Source: Solirubrobacterales bacterium (GTDB lineage Bacteria > Actinomycetota > Thermoleophilia > Solirubrobacterales > 70-9). Taken from it: 64,000 bases of DNA. Below the pieces are notes generated by a model. That model was given only the letters and a program-made list of their open reading frames with translations. It ran no database searches and was not told the origin of the DNA. The stretch lies in NCBI GenBank assembly GCA_023958085.1, contig JAMLGI010000006.1, forward strand, positions 62,001-126,000, written 5' to 3'. Shown here piece after piece: positions 42,246 through 50,646 of the stretch (position 1 is its first letter; each line of letters starts with the position of its first letter). The position numbers and the translations under genes are program-made.

Positions 42246-44216
42246 ATGCACGATCCCGTACTTGACGAGGCACTGAAGCGACTGGCGGCCGAGGCTTCGA
42301 CCCGATTCTCATCGCTGGTTGCCACCGGCGACCAGATTCCCTTTGACGTCGCCGAGAACGACGGGGAGAGCTCCCACTTCTATCGGTACGTCCCGCTTAC
42401 CTCGCGTTACATCGCTGCCCACCTCGACGAACTGCGCTCGCTTCCGTCCTGGGGTCCTGCCCGTGGTGCCGTGGCTTCCTCCAATGTGGCTGCGCCGTAC
42501 CTCGAGTCCCGCGGAATCCCGGTTCCATCCGAACCCGAGCGCCGGGCCGAGGAGATGCTGGATGTCTTCATCGCCTCGCTCTGGGAAGGAACCACCGAGT
42601 TTTCGCTTGACATCGCCCGGGTTGAGCGGGCCCTGGCATCGCTCGAGATCGAGTCCCGCGACATCCGGGAAGCGGACGTCCTGGTGGCACCGCTGATCGG
42701 GTTCGAGATGACCCCGACCGAGATCGAACTCCACGGCGGGATCAGGATCGTCCAGGCCGACTCGATCCAGGCCCCGCTCGAGGCCACCTCCAGCGAAGGT
42801 ACCGATCGCCCGGCCTGGCAGCAGGCCTACCTGGCGATGGTCCCGCTGGGGGAGAACAGCCCCGCCCGGGCGGTCGCCGGGCTGAAGGGTCTGGTCGAGG
42901 CTCTCCGCCTGTTCAAGGACGGATCGGTCGGCGTTGGACCGTTCGCCTTCGCGCCCGTCGGAAACGACGCTTGGCGCCGGGTTGAAACCGGCGCGGCCCC
43001 GCCGCGGACCGGCAGCTACTTCCTGATCGAGTCCGAGGTGGCCGGCCTCGACCGACTGATCTGCCGCCTGGCCAAGGTCACGGGGGACTCGACCGGCCTC
43101 GGGTTCGCCCGGCGGCGTTTCCGCTACGGAGCCGAGCGCGAACGGCCGATCGATGGCCTGAGCGATCACCTGCTGGCGATCCGGTCGGCACTGGACGGCG
43201 ACGGAATAATCGATGCGCCGCTTGAGGCAAAGGCGGCCGCCCTGGTCACCGGGGACGCCGAGAACCTGCTCGCCCGGGAGCGGTTCAACCGGGCATTCGA
43301 CCTGGAGGCAGCGCTGATCCGCGGTGACGACGAGATGACGGTCGGTGGCGAATCCAGTACCTACATCGCCGCCTGGATCGAGGATTCAACCCGGTTGATC
43401 GTGCGTGAAGCCCTGCTGGGAAGCTTCGGCTCCAACCTCAACGTCGCGGCCGAGGAAACTCTGATCGCCACCGGCCTCCAGGCGGGCGAGGGCAGCATCA
43501 GCCAGCTCGGCAGCACGGCCGAGTGGGATGCCGGTCTCGAACCCGAGGAGGAGTTCGTCGCCCCCGAGTTCCCGGGCGAGATCGCGGTCGGGGGTCCCGT
43601 CGGGATCGATCCTCCCGCGGGACAGCCCGGCGCCGAGATTCACGTCTTCCGTCCGCGCGGAGCGGGGGAAGGCGAAAGCATCGATCCGGAAGTGGAGGCG
43701 GGGGCGGACCCCCTGTTCGGATCGGTTCCTGAGTTCGAGCCCGAGCCGCTGCCCGCGATTCCGGCCGACCTCGAAGCGCCGGAGCCGCAGCGGTTCGAGG
43801 CGATGCCGGAGATCGAAAGGGCGCTGGGGATCGAACCCGGGTCCGAGCGCAGCACGATCGAGCCGGACCGGACGGAGTTCGTTGCCGGGCGTGGTGCCGC
43901 GGGTGGCGTGTTCGACTCAGACGGGTACACCGGTTCCGATGACGGCGTGGACGCGACCCGCCTGCTCGAACCGATGCCGGCCGAAGGGGAGATCACGGTC
44001 ACCGCCCGGACCGAGGTGGGGGCCACCCTCCGGGAAGACTGGCTCACCTCCGCTCGAGGTGGGGCCACCCTGGACTTCCCGGTGATCGGCGGCGATGTTC
44101 CCGGCGATGCCCGGGAGGGTGCCTCGCACTCGCTTCGCAACCGCCGGTTCTTCCCCGACCCGGGGACGACCGAGTGGTCGGTCGGCGAGATGCGTTACCG
44201 ACGCCGTCACGGCTGA
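42246..44216 (+). CDS. Large acidic protein of unknown function
   Basis: 656 aa. The N-terminal ~440 residues look folded, with mixed alpha/beta composition (YRYVPLTSRYIAAHLDELRS, then LASLEIESRDIREADVLVAP, then GLKGLVEALRLFKDGSVGVG); the C-terminal ~200 residues are acidic, Pro/Glu-rich and probably disordered, ending in a basic RRRHG. No signal peptide or transmembrane helix. The ATG at 42246 is the start of the folded part. I do not recognise the family. It converges on two ArsA-like genes. Confidence 0.75.
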   Translation: MHDPVLDEALKRLAAEASTRFSSLVATGDQIPFDVAENDGESSHFYRYVPLTSRYIAAHLDELRSLPSWGPARGAVASSNVAAPYLESRGIPVPSEPERRAEEMLDVFIASLWEGTTEFSLDIARVERALASLEIESRDIREADVLVAPLIGFEMTPTEIELHGGIRIVQADSIQAPLEATSSEGTDRPAWQQAYLAMVPLGENSPARAVAGLKGLVEALRLFKDGSVGVGPFAFAPVGNDAWRRVETGAAPPRTGSYFLIESEVAGLDRLICRLAKVTGDSTGLGFARRRFRYGAERERPIDGLSDHLLAIRSALDGDGIIDAPLEAKAAALVTGDAENLLARERFNRAFDLEAALIRGDDEMTVGGESSTYIAAWIEDSTRLIVREALLGSFGSNLNVAAEETLIATGLQAGEGSISQLGSTAEWDAGLEPEEEFVAPEFPGEIAVGGPVGIDPPAGQPGAEIHVFRPRGAGEGESIDPEVEAGADPLFGSVPEFEPEPLPAIPADLEAPEPQRFEAMPEIERALGIEPGSERSTIEPDRTEFVAGRGAAGGVFDSDGYTGSDDGVDATRLLEPMPAEGEITVTARTEVGATLREDWLTSARGGATLDFPVIGGDVPGDAREGASHSLRNRRFFPDPGTTEWSVGEMRYRRRHG

Positions 44217-44248
44217 CCAACCCGGCCCGGCGGACCGTGCGGGCAGCT

Positions 44249-45406
44249 TCAGCCGGTCGCCAGATCCACCCGTGACTTCTCGTCGGTGAAGAGAAAACGG
44301 TTGATCTCGCCGAGCCCGGCCAGATCGTGCACGTCGGTGTCCAGATAGGGCACCCGGATCACCGGCCGGTCGCCCATCTCCCCGGTCAGCCGGGCGATGT
44401 TTCGGGCGTCTCGCTGGGCCAGCGCGTCGTACTCGATCAGGTTCCGGGCCAGTCGCTCGGCCAGGTCCTCGTCCCCGGATCCGAGGGCGGTGTCGATCCG
44501 ACCGGTGAGATCCCTCAAGCCGGGCGGTTTCTTCCCCAGTCGGTAGCGGACCCGGTTGACCACCACACCACCGAAGTTCATCCGGTTCTCGGCCAGCTTC
44601 GAATGGAAGTAGACCGCCTCCTCGATCGGCTGGCCCTGGGTGCCGCAGACCACGATGAAGCAGGTCTGTCTGTCGGTCAGCAGCCGGTTCACCCGGTGTG
44701 CCCGATCCCGGAAGCCGTCGATCATGCCGCTGAACGCGGTGAAAAACTCGGACAGGTCCGCCAGCAGGTCGAACCCGACGATCCGTTTCAGGACCGAAAG
44801 CACCATCCCGGTGCCGCGGCTGGCGATCCTTGCGGCGAAACCGGTGGGCCGCATGAAGATCTGGAGTGAACGCCCCTCGATGAACTGGACCAGTCGTTGC
44901 GGCGCATCGAGGAAGTCGAGGGCGTTCCGGCTGGGTGGCGTGTCGAGCACCAGGAGGTCGAAGCGTCCCTCGGTGTGGAGTTCGAACAGCTTCTCCATCG
45001 CCATGTACTCCTGGGAGCCCGCCAGTGCCCCCGAGATCTGCTGGTAGATCCGGTTGGAAAGCACCCGGTCGCGGGCCTCCCGGTCGGATGCGTGACGGGC
45101 GACAAGGGCGTCGAAGGTTTCCTTGGCGTCGAGCATCATCGCCCAGAGCTCGCCGCCGTCCGCGACCTTCACGCCCTGGGCGGTGAGCAGGTCGGGATCG
45201 ACCCGGGCCGCCTCGTTCCCCAGCTCCTCCAGACCCAGCGAGTCGGCGAGCCGCTTGGCCGGATCGATCGTGACCACGCATACCTTGAGTCCCCGGGCGG
45301 CCATCCCGAGCGCGATCGCGGCCGAGGTGGTGGTCTTGCCGACCCCGCCCGATCCGGCGCAGATCACGATCCGGTGGCCCTCGACGATCTCCTCGACCGA
45401 GCTCAT
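44249..45406 (-). CDS. ArsA/Get3-like ATPase (Rv3680-like)
   Basis: 385 aa. Deviant Walker A GSGGVGKTTTSAA (~residue 18), VVTIDPAKRLADSLGL after it, and the switch II Asp in LLVLDTPPSRNALDFLD. This is the bacterial ArsA-like group, typified by the adjacent mycobacterial pair Rv3679/Rv3680. Its ATG overlaps the stop of the upstream ATPase (1-nt overlap). A dimer of the two proteins is likely. No arsB or tail-anchor partner is present, so the client is unknown. Confidence 0.88.
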   Translation of the reverse strand: MSSVEEIVEGHRIVICAGSGGVGKTTTSAAIALGMAARGLKVCVVTIDPAKRLADSLGLEELGNEAARVDPDLLTAQGVKVADGGELWAMMLDAKETFDALVARHASDREARDRVLSNRIYQQISGALAGSQEYMAMEKLFELHTEGRFDLLVLDTPPSRNALDFLDAPQRLVQFIEGRSLQIFMRPTGFAARIASRGTGMVLSVLKRIVGFDLLADLSEFFTAFSGMIDGFRDRAHRVNRLLTDRQTCFIVVCGTQGQPIEEAVYFHSKLAENRMNFGGVVVNRVRYRLGKKPPGLRDLTGRIDTALGSGDEDLAERLARNLIEYDALAQRDARNIARLTGEMGDRPVIRVPYLDTDVHDLAGLGEINRFLFTDEKSRVDLATG

Positions 45407-46332
45407 CAGGTCAGCTCCTCTGCCAGCGTCCGGGCGGCCTTCAGGTCGAGCTCCGGCCGGAAAACGAACGGCAGGACTGAAACCGGAGTCTTCGCTTCGC
45501 GTTCCAGCCGTTCCAGCTGGTCGTGCTGGGCAGCGGCCCGCCTGGCCTGCGACCCGGCCGCCCGGGCGGCGGCCCTCAGTTCCGGTTCATCGGACTTGCG
45601 TAGCGGACCGAGCTTCTTCAGGTCGGTCGCCGAGAACCGTTCCGGGTAGAGCGCGTTCATCACGATCCGGTCGACCGACATGCCGATGTCAGAGGTGAGT
45701 TCCTGCTCAAGCCGGAGCGCCTCGTTCACCGGCATCTCCTCGGGCAGGGAAACGAGGACGGCACCGGTCTGCTCCTGGTCGGAGATCATCGCTTCGAGCT
45801 GCAGTGCCTGGCTGTGGATCGGCCCGACCCGGGCGATTCCGGCAAAGGTCCGCGGGGTCTGGAGCAGGCTTATTCCGTGGCCGGTGGCCGGGGCGTCGAC
45901 GATGACCAGGTCGTACTTGTTGCCGTGCCTCACCTTGCGGTCCAGCTGGGCCAGCTCCCAGATCTTGCCGATCGTCACCAGCTCGTTCAGGCCCGGGGTG
46001 GCGGCCGCGAGGTAGGTGAACATGCGGCTCCGGAACAGCAGGTCGCGCATCGCCTTCACCTTCAACTGAAGCAGCACGTACTCTCGCATCGAGTCTTCCG
46101 GGTCGATCGAGATCGCCCACAGATCGTTGGTCAGTTCGACCTCTCTGAACCCGACCTCGCTCTGATCGAACATCCGCGACGCGTTCTCGGACGATGAGAC
46201 CTCGCAGACGATGGTCCGCTTGCCCTCCAGGGCTGCCCGGATCCCGAGGGCGATCGCGACCGTGGTCTTGCCCACCCCGCCCTTGCCGGTCACAAACAGC
46301 AGCCGCTTTTCCAGGTAGTCGATGATGGCCAA
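45406..46332 (-). CDS. ArsA/Get3-like ATPase (Rv3679-like)
   Basis: 308 aa. Walker A TGKGGVGKTTVAIALG at ~residues 15-30, and VIVDAPATGHGISLLQTPR carries the switch II Asp. It starts from TTG at 46332, just before the conserved IIDYLEKRLLFVTGKGG; no ATG fits, and a longer open frame to 46983 is antisense to parA. It is upstream of, and coupled to, the second ATPase and divergent from parA. Confidence 0.85.
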   Translation of the reverse strand: MAIIDYLEKRLLFVTGKGGVGKTTVAIALGIRAALEGKRTIVCEVSSSENASRMFDQSEVGFREVELTNDLWAISIDPEDSMREYVLLQLKVKAMRDLLFRSRMFTYLAAATPGLNELVTIGKIWELAQLDRKVRHGNKYDLVIVDAPATGHGISLLQTPRTFAGIARVGPIHSQALQLEAMISDQEQTGAVLVSLPEEMPVNEALRLEQELTSDIGMSVDRIVMNALYPERFSATDLKKLGPLRKSDEPELRAAARAAGSQARRAAAQHDQLERLEREAKTPVSVLPFVFRPELDLKAARTLAEELT

Positions 46333-46462
46333 GAGGGTATCCCCGCAGGGCAGACCGGAGCGCCCGCCGGGCCGTTCGGGCTGCCGGATCCGCTCCGGAC
46401 CGGGTTGACGGAACGACCGAATTCGACCGGATGGCCGGTCGCGGGAGGAAATCCGGCTCCGG

Positions 46463-47602
46463 ATGCGAATAACGGCCCAAATGCGAATCCTGAGCCGCAA
46501 GAACCAGAACCGTGCGAAAAACGCTCCCGATTCGGTCGAAGCCGCCTCGGAGGTCGAACCCGTCCCGGAGCCTGAAGCCACCGCTCCCGGGTCGAACGTC
46601 CCGGTGACCCACGCCGTGCCGGTGGTCGAACAGACCGATCTGCCGGCCACCGAGTCGGCCGGGGATGCGGCGGTGACGGAACCGTCCGCTCCGGCCAGGT
46701 CGGTCGAGGAGGAACTGGCGGAGGTCGAGGAGGAGGCCGCCGCCGAGGAAAGCGAGATCCGGCTGAAGGCCGCGGACCTGATGGCACCGGACCGCCGTGA
46801 CTTCCTGCGGCCCGCACCCCAGCCGGAGTCGGTGCCGGTCGATCGGGCCGAGGTGATCAGCTTCGCCAACCAGAAGGGCGGGGTGGCCAAGACGACCTCA
46901 ACCCTGAACCTCGCCGTGTCGCTGGCAGAGCTCGGCAACCGGGTTCTCTGCATCGATCTCGATCCGCAAGGCAACCTGACCATGAGTCAGGGAATCGACC
47001 CGGACAAGGTCGAGAAAAGCATGTACGACGTGCTGGTCGACGACCTGCCGATCTCCGAGGTGATCGCCCATCGCGAGATCGACATCGCGGTCGCCTCGAT
47101 CGACCTCGCCGGGGCCGAGATCGCGATGAGCACCAAGATAGGTCGGGAGCGCTCCCTCGAAAAGTCGCTGAAGGAGGTCGAGGGGGAGTACGACTACATC
47201 TGCATCGACACCCCGCCCAGCCTCGGACTGCTGACCATCAACGCACTCACCGCCTCCGGCAAGGTGATCGTTCCGGTCCAGTGTGAGTACCTCTCGATGC
47301 GGGGTCTGGTGCAGCTCCAGAACACGCTAACGATGATTCAGGAGAACCTGAATCCGGACGTCCAGATCGCCGGCATCCTGCCGACGATGTTCGATGCACG
47401 CACCCTCCACGCACGGGAGGCCGTGTCGATCCTCGAGGAGAACTTCGGGGACCTCGTTTTCAAGTCACGCATCCGCAAGGCCGTGAAGTTCGCCGAAGCG
47501 CCGGTACGAGGCGCTAGTGTCCTGAAGTACGATCCCGACAGTAGAGCGGCGTCGTACTACCGGAATCTGGCGAAGGAGGTCTTGGGTGATGGCTCGTCGT
47601 AA
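46463..47602 (+). CDS. parA: ParA-family chromosome-partitioning ATPase with long N-terminal tail
   Basis: 379 aa. The ATPase core begins at residue ~128: deviant Walker A NQKGGVAKTTSTLNLA (~136-150), CIDLDPQGNLT, and IDTPPSLGLLTINAL. The first ~125 residues are acidic, Pro/Ala-rich and disordered, unusual for a Soj/ParA. No parB gene follows; instead ftsZ overlaps its end by 14 nt. An alternative start is ATG 46481. The core is typical of dynamic ParA/MinD-type positioning ATPases. Confidence 0.88.
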   Translation: MRITAQMRILSRKNQNRAKNAPDSVEAASEVEPVPEPEATAPGSNVPVTHAVPVVEQTDLPATESAGDAAVTEPSAPARSVEEELAEVEEEAAAEESEIRLKAADLMAPDRRDFLRPAPQPESVPVDRAEVISFANQKGGVAKTTSTLNLAVSLAELGNRVLCIDLDPQGNLTMSQGIDPDKVEKSMYDVLVDDLPISEVIAHREIDIAVASIDLAGAEIAMSTKIGRERSLEKSLKEVEGEYDYICIDTPPSLGLLTINALTASGKVIVPVQCEYLSMRGLVQLQNTLTMIQENLNPDVQIAGILPTMFDARTLHAREAVSILEENFGDLVFKSRIRKAVKFAEAPVRGASVLKYDPDSRAASYYRNLAKEVLGDGSS

Positions 47603-49124
47603 ACGAGCGAGTATGCGTGAAGGTCCGCTGGCGGACCTGTTTCGCTCAACCTCTGACGACCCTTCCCAGGATCCACCCGAGTTTGAACCCCGTCGGGAGG
47701 ACGACCGTTCCGGCCCCCAGGGTGACCCGGTCGAGTCCGGTGCCACGGTGGATGAAGGCGCGGACCGTCCGCCGCAGCTCGACCCCGCCGCGGCCGGCCG
47801 TTTCGGCCGTGGCGACCCGATCGAACCCGAACCGGAGGAGCCTGCGCCCGAGCCTGCCCGCAGCAGCCCCCGACCGGTCCGAAGGGAAGATCCGGGCCCG
47901 CTTGCTCCGCCCGATCCCGGATCCGACACCAGTCACCTTCCGGACGCCCAGGACCGACTCCGACGGATCTTTTCGGAGACGCCGGCCCAGCGCGACGATT
48001 CACCCCGATACGGTCGGCAGGAGCCGTCCGCAAACCAGGGCGCCGGCATCCCCCACACCCCGGTGATCCGGGTGGTCGGGGTCGGCGGCGGCGGAGTCAA
48101 CGCGATCAACCGGATGATCGAGGCCCAGATTCCCGGGGTCGAGTTCATGGCGGTCAACACCGACCTCCAGTCGCTCCAGCTCTGCGTGTCCGACCTGACC
48201 GTCCACATCGGCGGGGAGGAGACCCGCGGGCTCGGGGCGGGGGCCGACCCTTCGCTCGGTTTCCGGGCGGCGTTCGATGAGCAGGACCGGATCAAACGGC
48301 TGCTCAAGGGATCCGACATGGTCTTCATCGCCGCCGGAGCCGGCGGCGGTACCGGGACCGGGGCGGCCCCGGTCATTGCCCGGCTCGCCCGTGACATCGG
48401 GGCCCTGACCGTCGGGATCGTGACCAAGCCGTTCACCTTCGAGGGAAGCCGGAGGGCCAAGGCGGCCGAGCAGGGAATCGAGGCCCTCGCGGGCGAGGTC
48501 GACACTCTCATCGTCATCCCGAACGACCGGCTGCTGGAGGTGCTCGACCAGTCGACCCCGATGGTGGACGCCTTCCGGGTGGCCGACGACGTGCTTCGTC
48601 AGGGGGTCCAGGGGATCTCGGATCTGGTCACCCTGCCCTCGGTGATCAACCTCGATTTCGCCGACGTTCGTTCGATCATGTCCGGTGCCGGCCGGGCGCT
48701 GCTCGGTATCGGAATGGGATCAGGGGCCGACCGGGCGATGATCGCCGCCGAGAAGGCGACCTCCTCGCCACTGCTTGAGACCCCGATGGACGGGGCCCGC
48801 TCGATTCTGCTTTCGGTCACCGGTGGCCCCGACCTTTCGCTGATCGAGGTCTCCGAGGCGGCCAAGGCAGTCGGCGAGGCGGCCCACCCGGACGCCAACA
48901 TCATCTTCGGCGCGAACATCGACGAGGACCTTGAGGACCAGGTCTGGATCACGGTGGTTGCGACCCGCTTCGATGGCCGCGGCCCGGGTCGGCGCAGCAC
49001 CGGCGAGGAGCGCGATCGTGAGCCCCGGACCGCCCGATCCGGGCGGGAGAGCGGTCGGGAACGGCGCTCCGCCGGCACGATGCCCGCGGTGAGCGGCGGC
49101 GAGATCCCCGAGTTCCTCTCCTGA
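47589..49124 (+). CDS. ftsZ: Cell division GTPase FtsZ with ~155-residue N-terminal extension
   Basis: 511 aa. Tubulin-like GTPase from residue ~158: VVGVGGGGVNAINRMIEA, VNTDLQSL, the signature AGAGGGTGTGAAPVIA (~248-263) and NDRLLEVLD. The end GGEIPEFLS resembles the FtsZ C-terminal peptide. The N-terminal 155 residues are Pro/Arg/Asp-rich apart from the first ~20 (RKRASMREGPLADLFR), which look conserved. FtsZ normally has only 10-30 residues there. The ATG at 47589 has AAGGAGG 8 nt upstream, and the gene overlaps parA, outside any dcw cluster. Confidence 0.93.
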   Translation: MARRKRASMREGPLADLFRSTSDDPSQDPPEFEPRREDDRSGPQGDPVESGATVDEGADRPPQLDPAAAGRFGRGDPIEPEPEEPAPEPARSSPRPVRREDPGPLAPPDPGSDTSHLPDAQDRLRRIFSETPAQRDDSPRYGRQEPSANQGAGIPHTPVIRVVGVGGGGVNAINRMIEAQIPGVEFMAVNTDLQSLQLCVSDLTVHIGGEETRGLGAGADPSLGFRAAFDEQDRIKRLLKGSDMVFIAAGAGGGTGTGAAPVIARLARDIGALTVGIVTKPFTFEGSRRAKAAEQGIEALAGEVDTLIVIPNDRLLEVLDQSTPMVDAFRVADDVLRQGVQGISDLVTLPSVINLDFADVRSIMSGAGRALLGIGMGSGADRAMIAAEKATSSPLLETPMDGARSILLSVTGGPDLSLIEVSEAAKAVGEAAHPDANIIFGANIDEDLEDQVWITVVATRFDGRGPGRRSTGEERDREPRTARSGRESGRERRSAGTMPAVSGGEIPEFLS

Positions 49125-49128
49125 CGAG

Positions 49129-50646
49129 ATGATCTCGCGCGGTGTGGTGGCCGCCGGGCATCCGCTCTCGGCGGAGGCCGGAGCCCGGATTCTGCGCGAG
49201 GGAGGCAACGCGGTCGATGCGGCGGTAGGTGCAGTCCTCACCTCCTTCTCGGCCGAAAGTGCGCTGACCGGACTCGGTGCCGGCGGCTTCATGGCCGTCG
49301 GCGGTGCGGGTGCCTCTCCGGTCCTGATCGACTTTTTCGTTGCCGCACCGGGCAAGGGTGGACACGAGGTTGCCGATGATCTGATCCCGGTGCCCGTTCA
49401 CTTTGACGCCACGACCACGCAGGTGTTCAACGCCGGCGCCGTCTCTTGCGGAGTACCCGGGACGGCGGCCGGACTGGCCACGGCGCTTGAACACTTCGGA
49501 TCAATGCCGATGGCCGAGCTCGCGCTTCCCGCGGCGCGCCTGGCCCGGAAGGGAGCTCCGCTGAATCGGCAGCAGGCATATGTGCTGCGGATCCTTGAGC
49601 CGATCTACACCGCGACCCCTGAGGGGCGGGCGATCTACGCCCCGAACGGCCGCATCGTCGGGGAGGGGGAGGTGGTGCGTGATCCGGAACTGGCCGATGC
49701 GCTCGAGCGCTTCGGCGTGGAGGGGCCGGAGTCGATCTACGGTGGCGAAACCGCGGCTGCGATCGAGAACTACATTCTCACCCGTGGCGGAACTCTGTCC
49801 CGGGCAGATCTAGCGGACTACCGGGCCGTCACCAGGGAGCCGGTCGGGGCATCGATCCACGGCCACACCATCCTGACCAATCCCCCACCCTCGGCGGGAG
49901 GCATTCTGATCGCCTACTCGCTGGCCCTGCTGGAGCGACTCGGGGCGAGCGGAACGGTCGAGGTGGCCAGGGTGATGGAGGCCGCCAACCAGGCACGCCA
50001 GGGGGACTTTGCCGAGCAGATCGGGGTGGCGGGTTTCCCCGGCAGGTTCCTCTGCGAAGACCGGTTCTCGGAGGGACTCTCGGTTGCCGAGCGGCTCGGT
50101 TCGACCACCCATCTTGCGGCGATGGACGCGAACGGCCTTTGCGCCTCGGTCACCTGTTCGAACGGGACCGGTTCCGGCATGATCGTTCCTGGCACCGGAA
50201 TCCATCTGAATAACATGCTCGGCGAGGAAGATCTCAACCCACTCGGTTTCCACCGAACCACGCCGGGCACCAGAGTCAGCTCGATGATGGCACCGACACT
50301 GGTGATGGAGGACCGCGAGGTGTTGGCCGGACTTGGGAGCGCCGGCTCCAACCGGATCCGTTCGGCGGTACTTCAGACCACCCTTAACCTGCTGGTCGAG
50401 GGAATGAACCCGCAGGCCGCGATCGAGGCCCCGAGGATCCACCTCGAACGCGGTCTGCTTCAGGCCGAGCCGGGCACCGACGAGTCGGCTCTGGCGCAGA
50501 TCGAAGCGTTGGGCCAGAAGGTATCTCGCTGGAGTGAGCGCAACCTGTTCTTCGGTGGTGTCCAGATGGTCACCCGGGATCCCTCGACCGGTCGCCTCGA
50601 TGGCGGCGGCGATCCCCGGCGGGGCGGTGCGGTTGCCTATGCCTGA
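49129..50646 (+). CDS. ggt: Gamma-glutamyltransferase-family Ntn hydrolase
   Basis: 505 aa. N-terminal REGGNAVDAAVGAVLTSF and GLGAGGFM are family signatures; the autocleavage nucleophile is Thr326 in LGSTTHLAAMDANG, and the C-terminal GSAGSNRIRSAVLQTTLNL region matches. No signal peptide is visible, so it may be cytoplasmic, unlike E. coli GGT. It starts 4 nt after ftsZ and overlaps the cyclase gene by 8 nt. Confidence 0.9.
   Translation: MISRGVVAAGHPLSAEAGARILREGGNAVDAAVGAVLTSFSAESALTGLGAGGFMAVGGAGASPVLIDFFVAAPGKGGHEVADDLIPVPVHFDATTTQVFNAGAVSCGVPGTAAGLATALEHFGSMPMAELALPAARLARKGAPLNRQQAYVLRILEPIYTATPEGRAIYAPNGRIVGEGEVVRDPELADALERFGVEGPESIYGGETAAAIENYILTRGGTLSRADLADYRAVTREPVGASIHGHTILTNPPPSAGGILIAYSLALLERLGASGTVEVARVMEAANQARQGDFAEQIGVAGFPGRFLCEDRFSEGLSVAERLGSTTHLAAMDANGLCASVTCSNGTGSGMIVPGTGIHLNNMLGEEDLNPLGFHRTTPGTRVSSMMAPTLVMEDREVLAGLGSAGSNRIRSAVLQTTLNLLVEGMNPQAAIEAPRIHLERGLLQAEPGTDESALAQIEALGQKVSRWSERNLFFGGVQMVTRDPSTGRLDGGGDPRRGGAVAYA

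Noticed and set aside
44249-46332. Arsenic resistance operon
   Set aside because: No arsB, arsR or Acr3; the ArsC-like protein at 33803 is over 10 kb away and belongs to a broader redox family.
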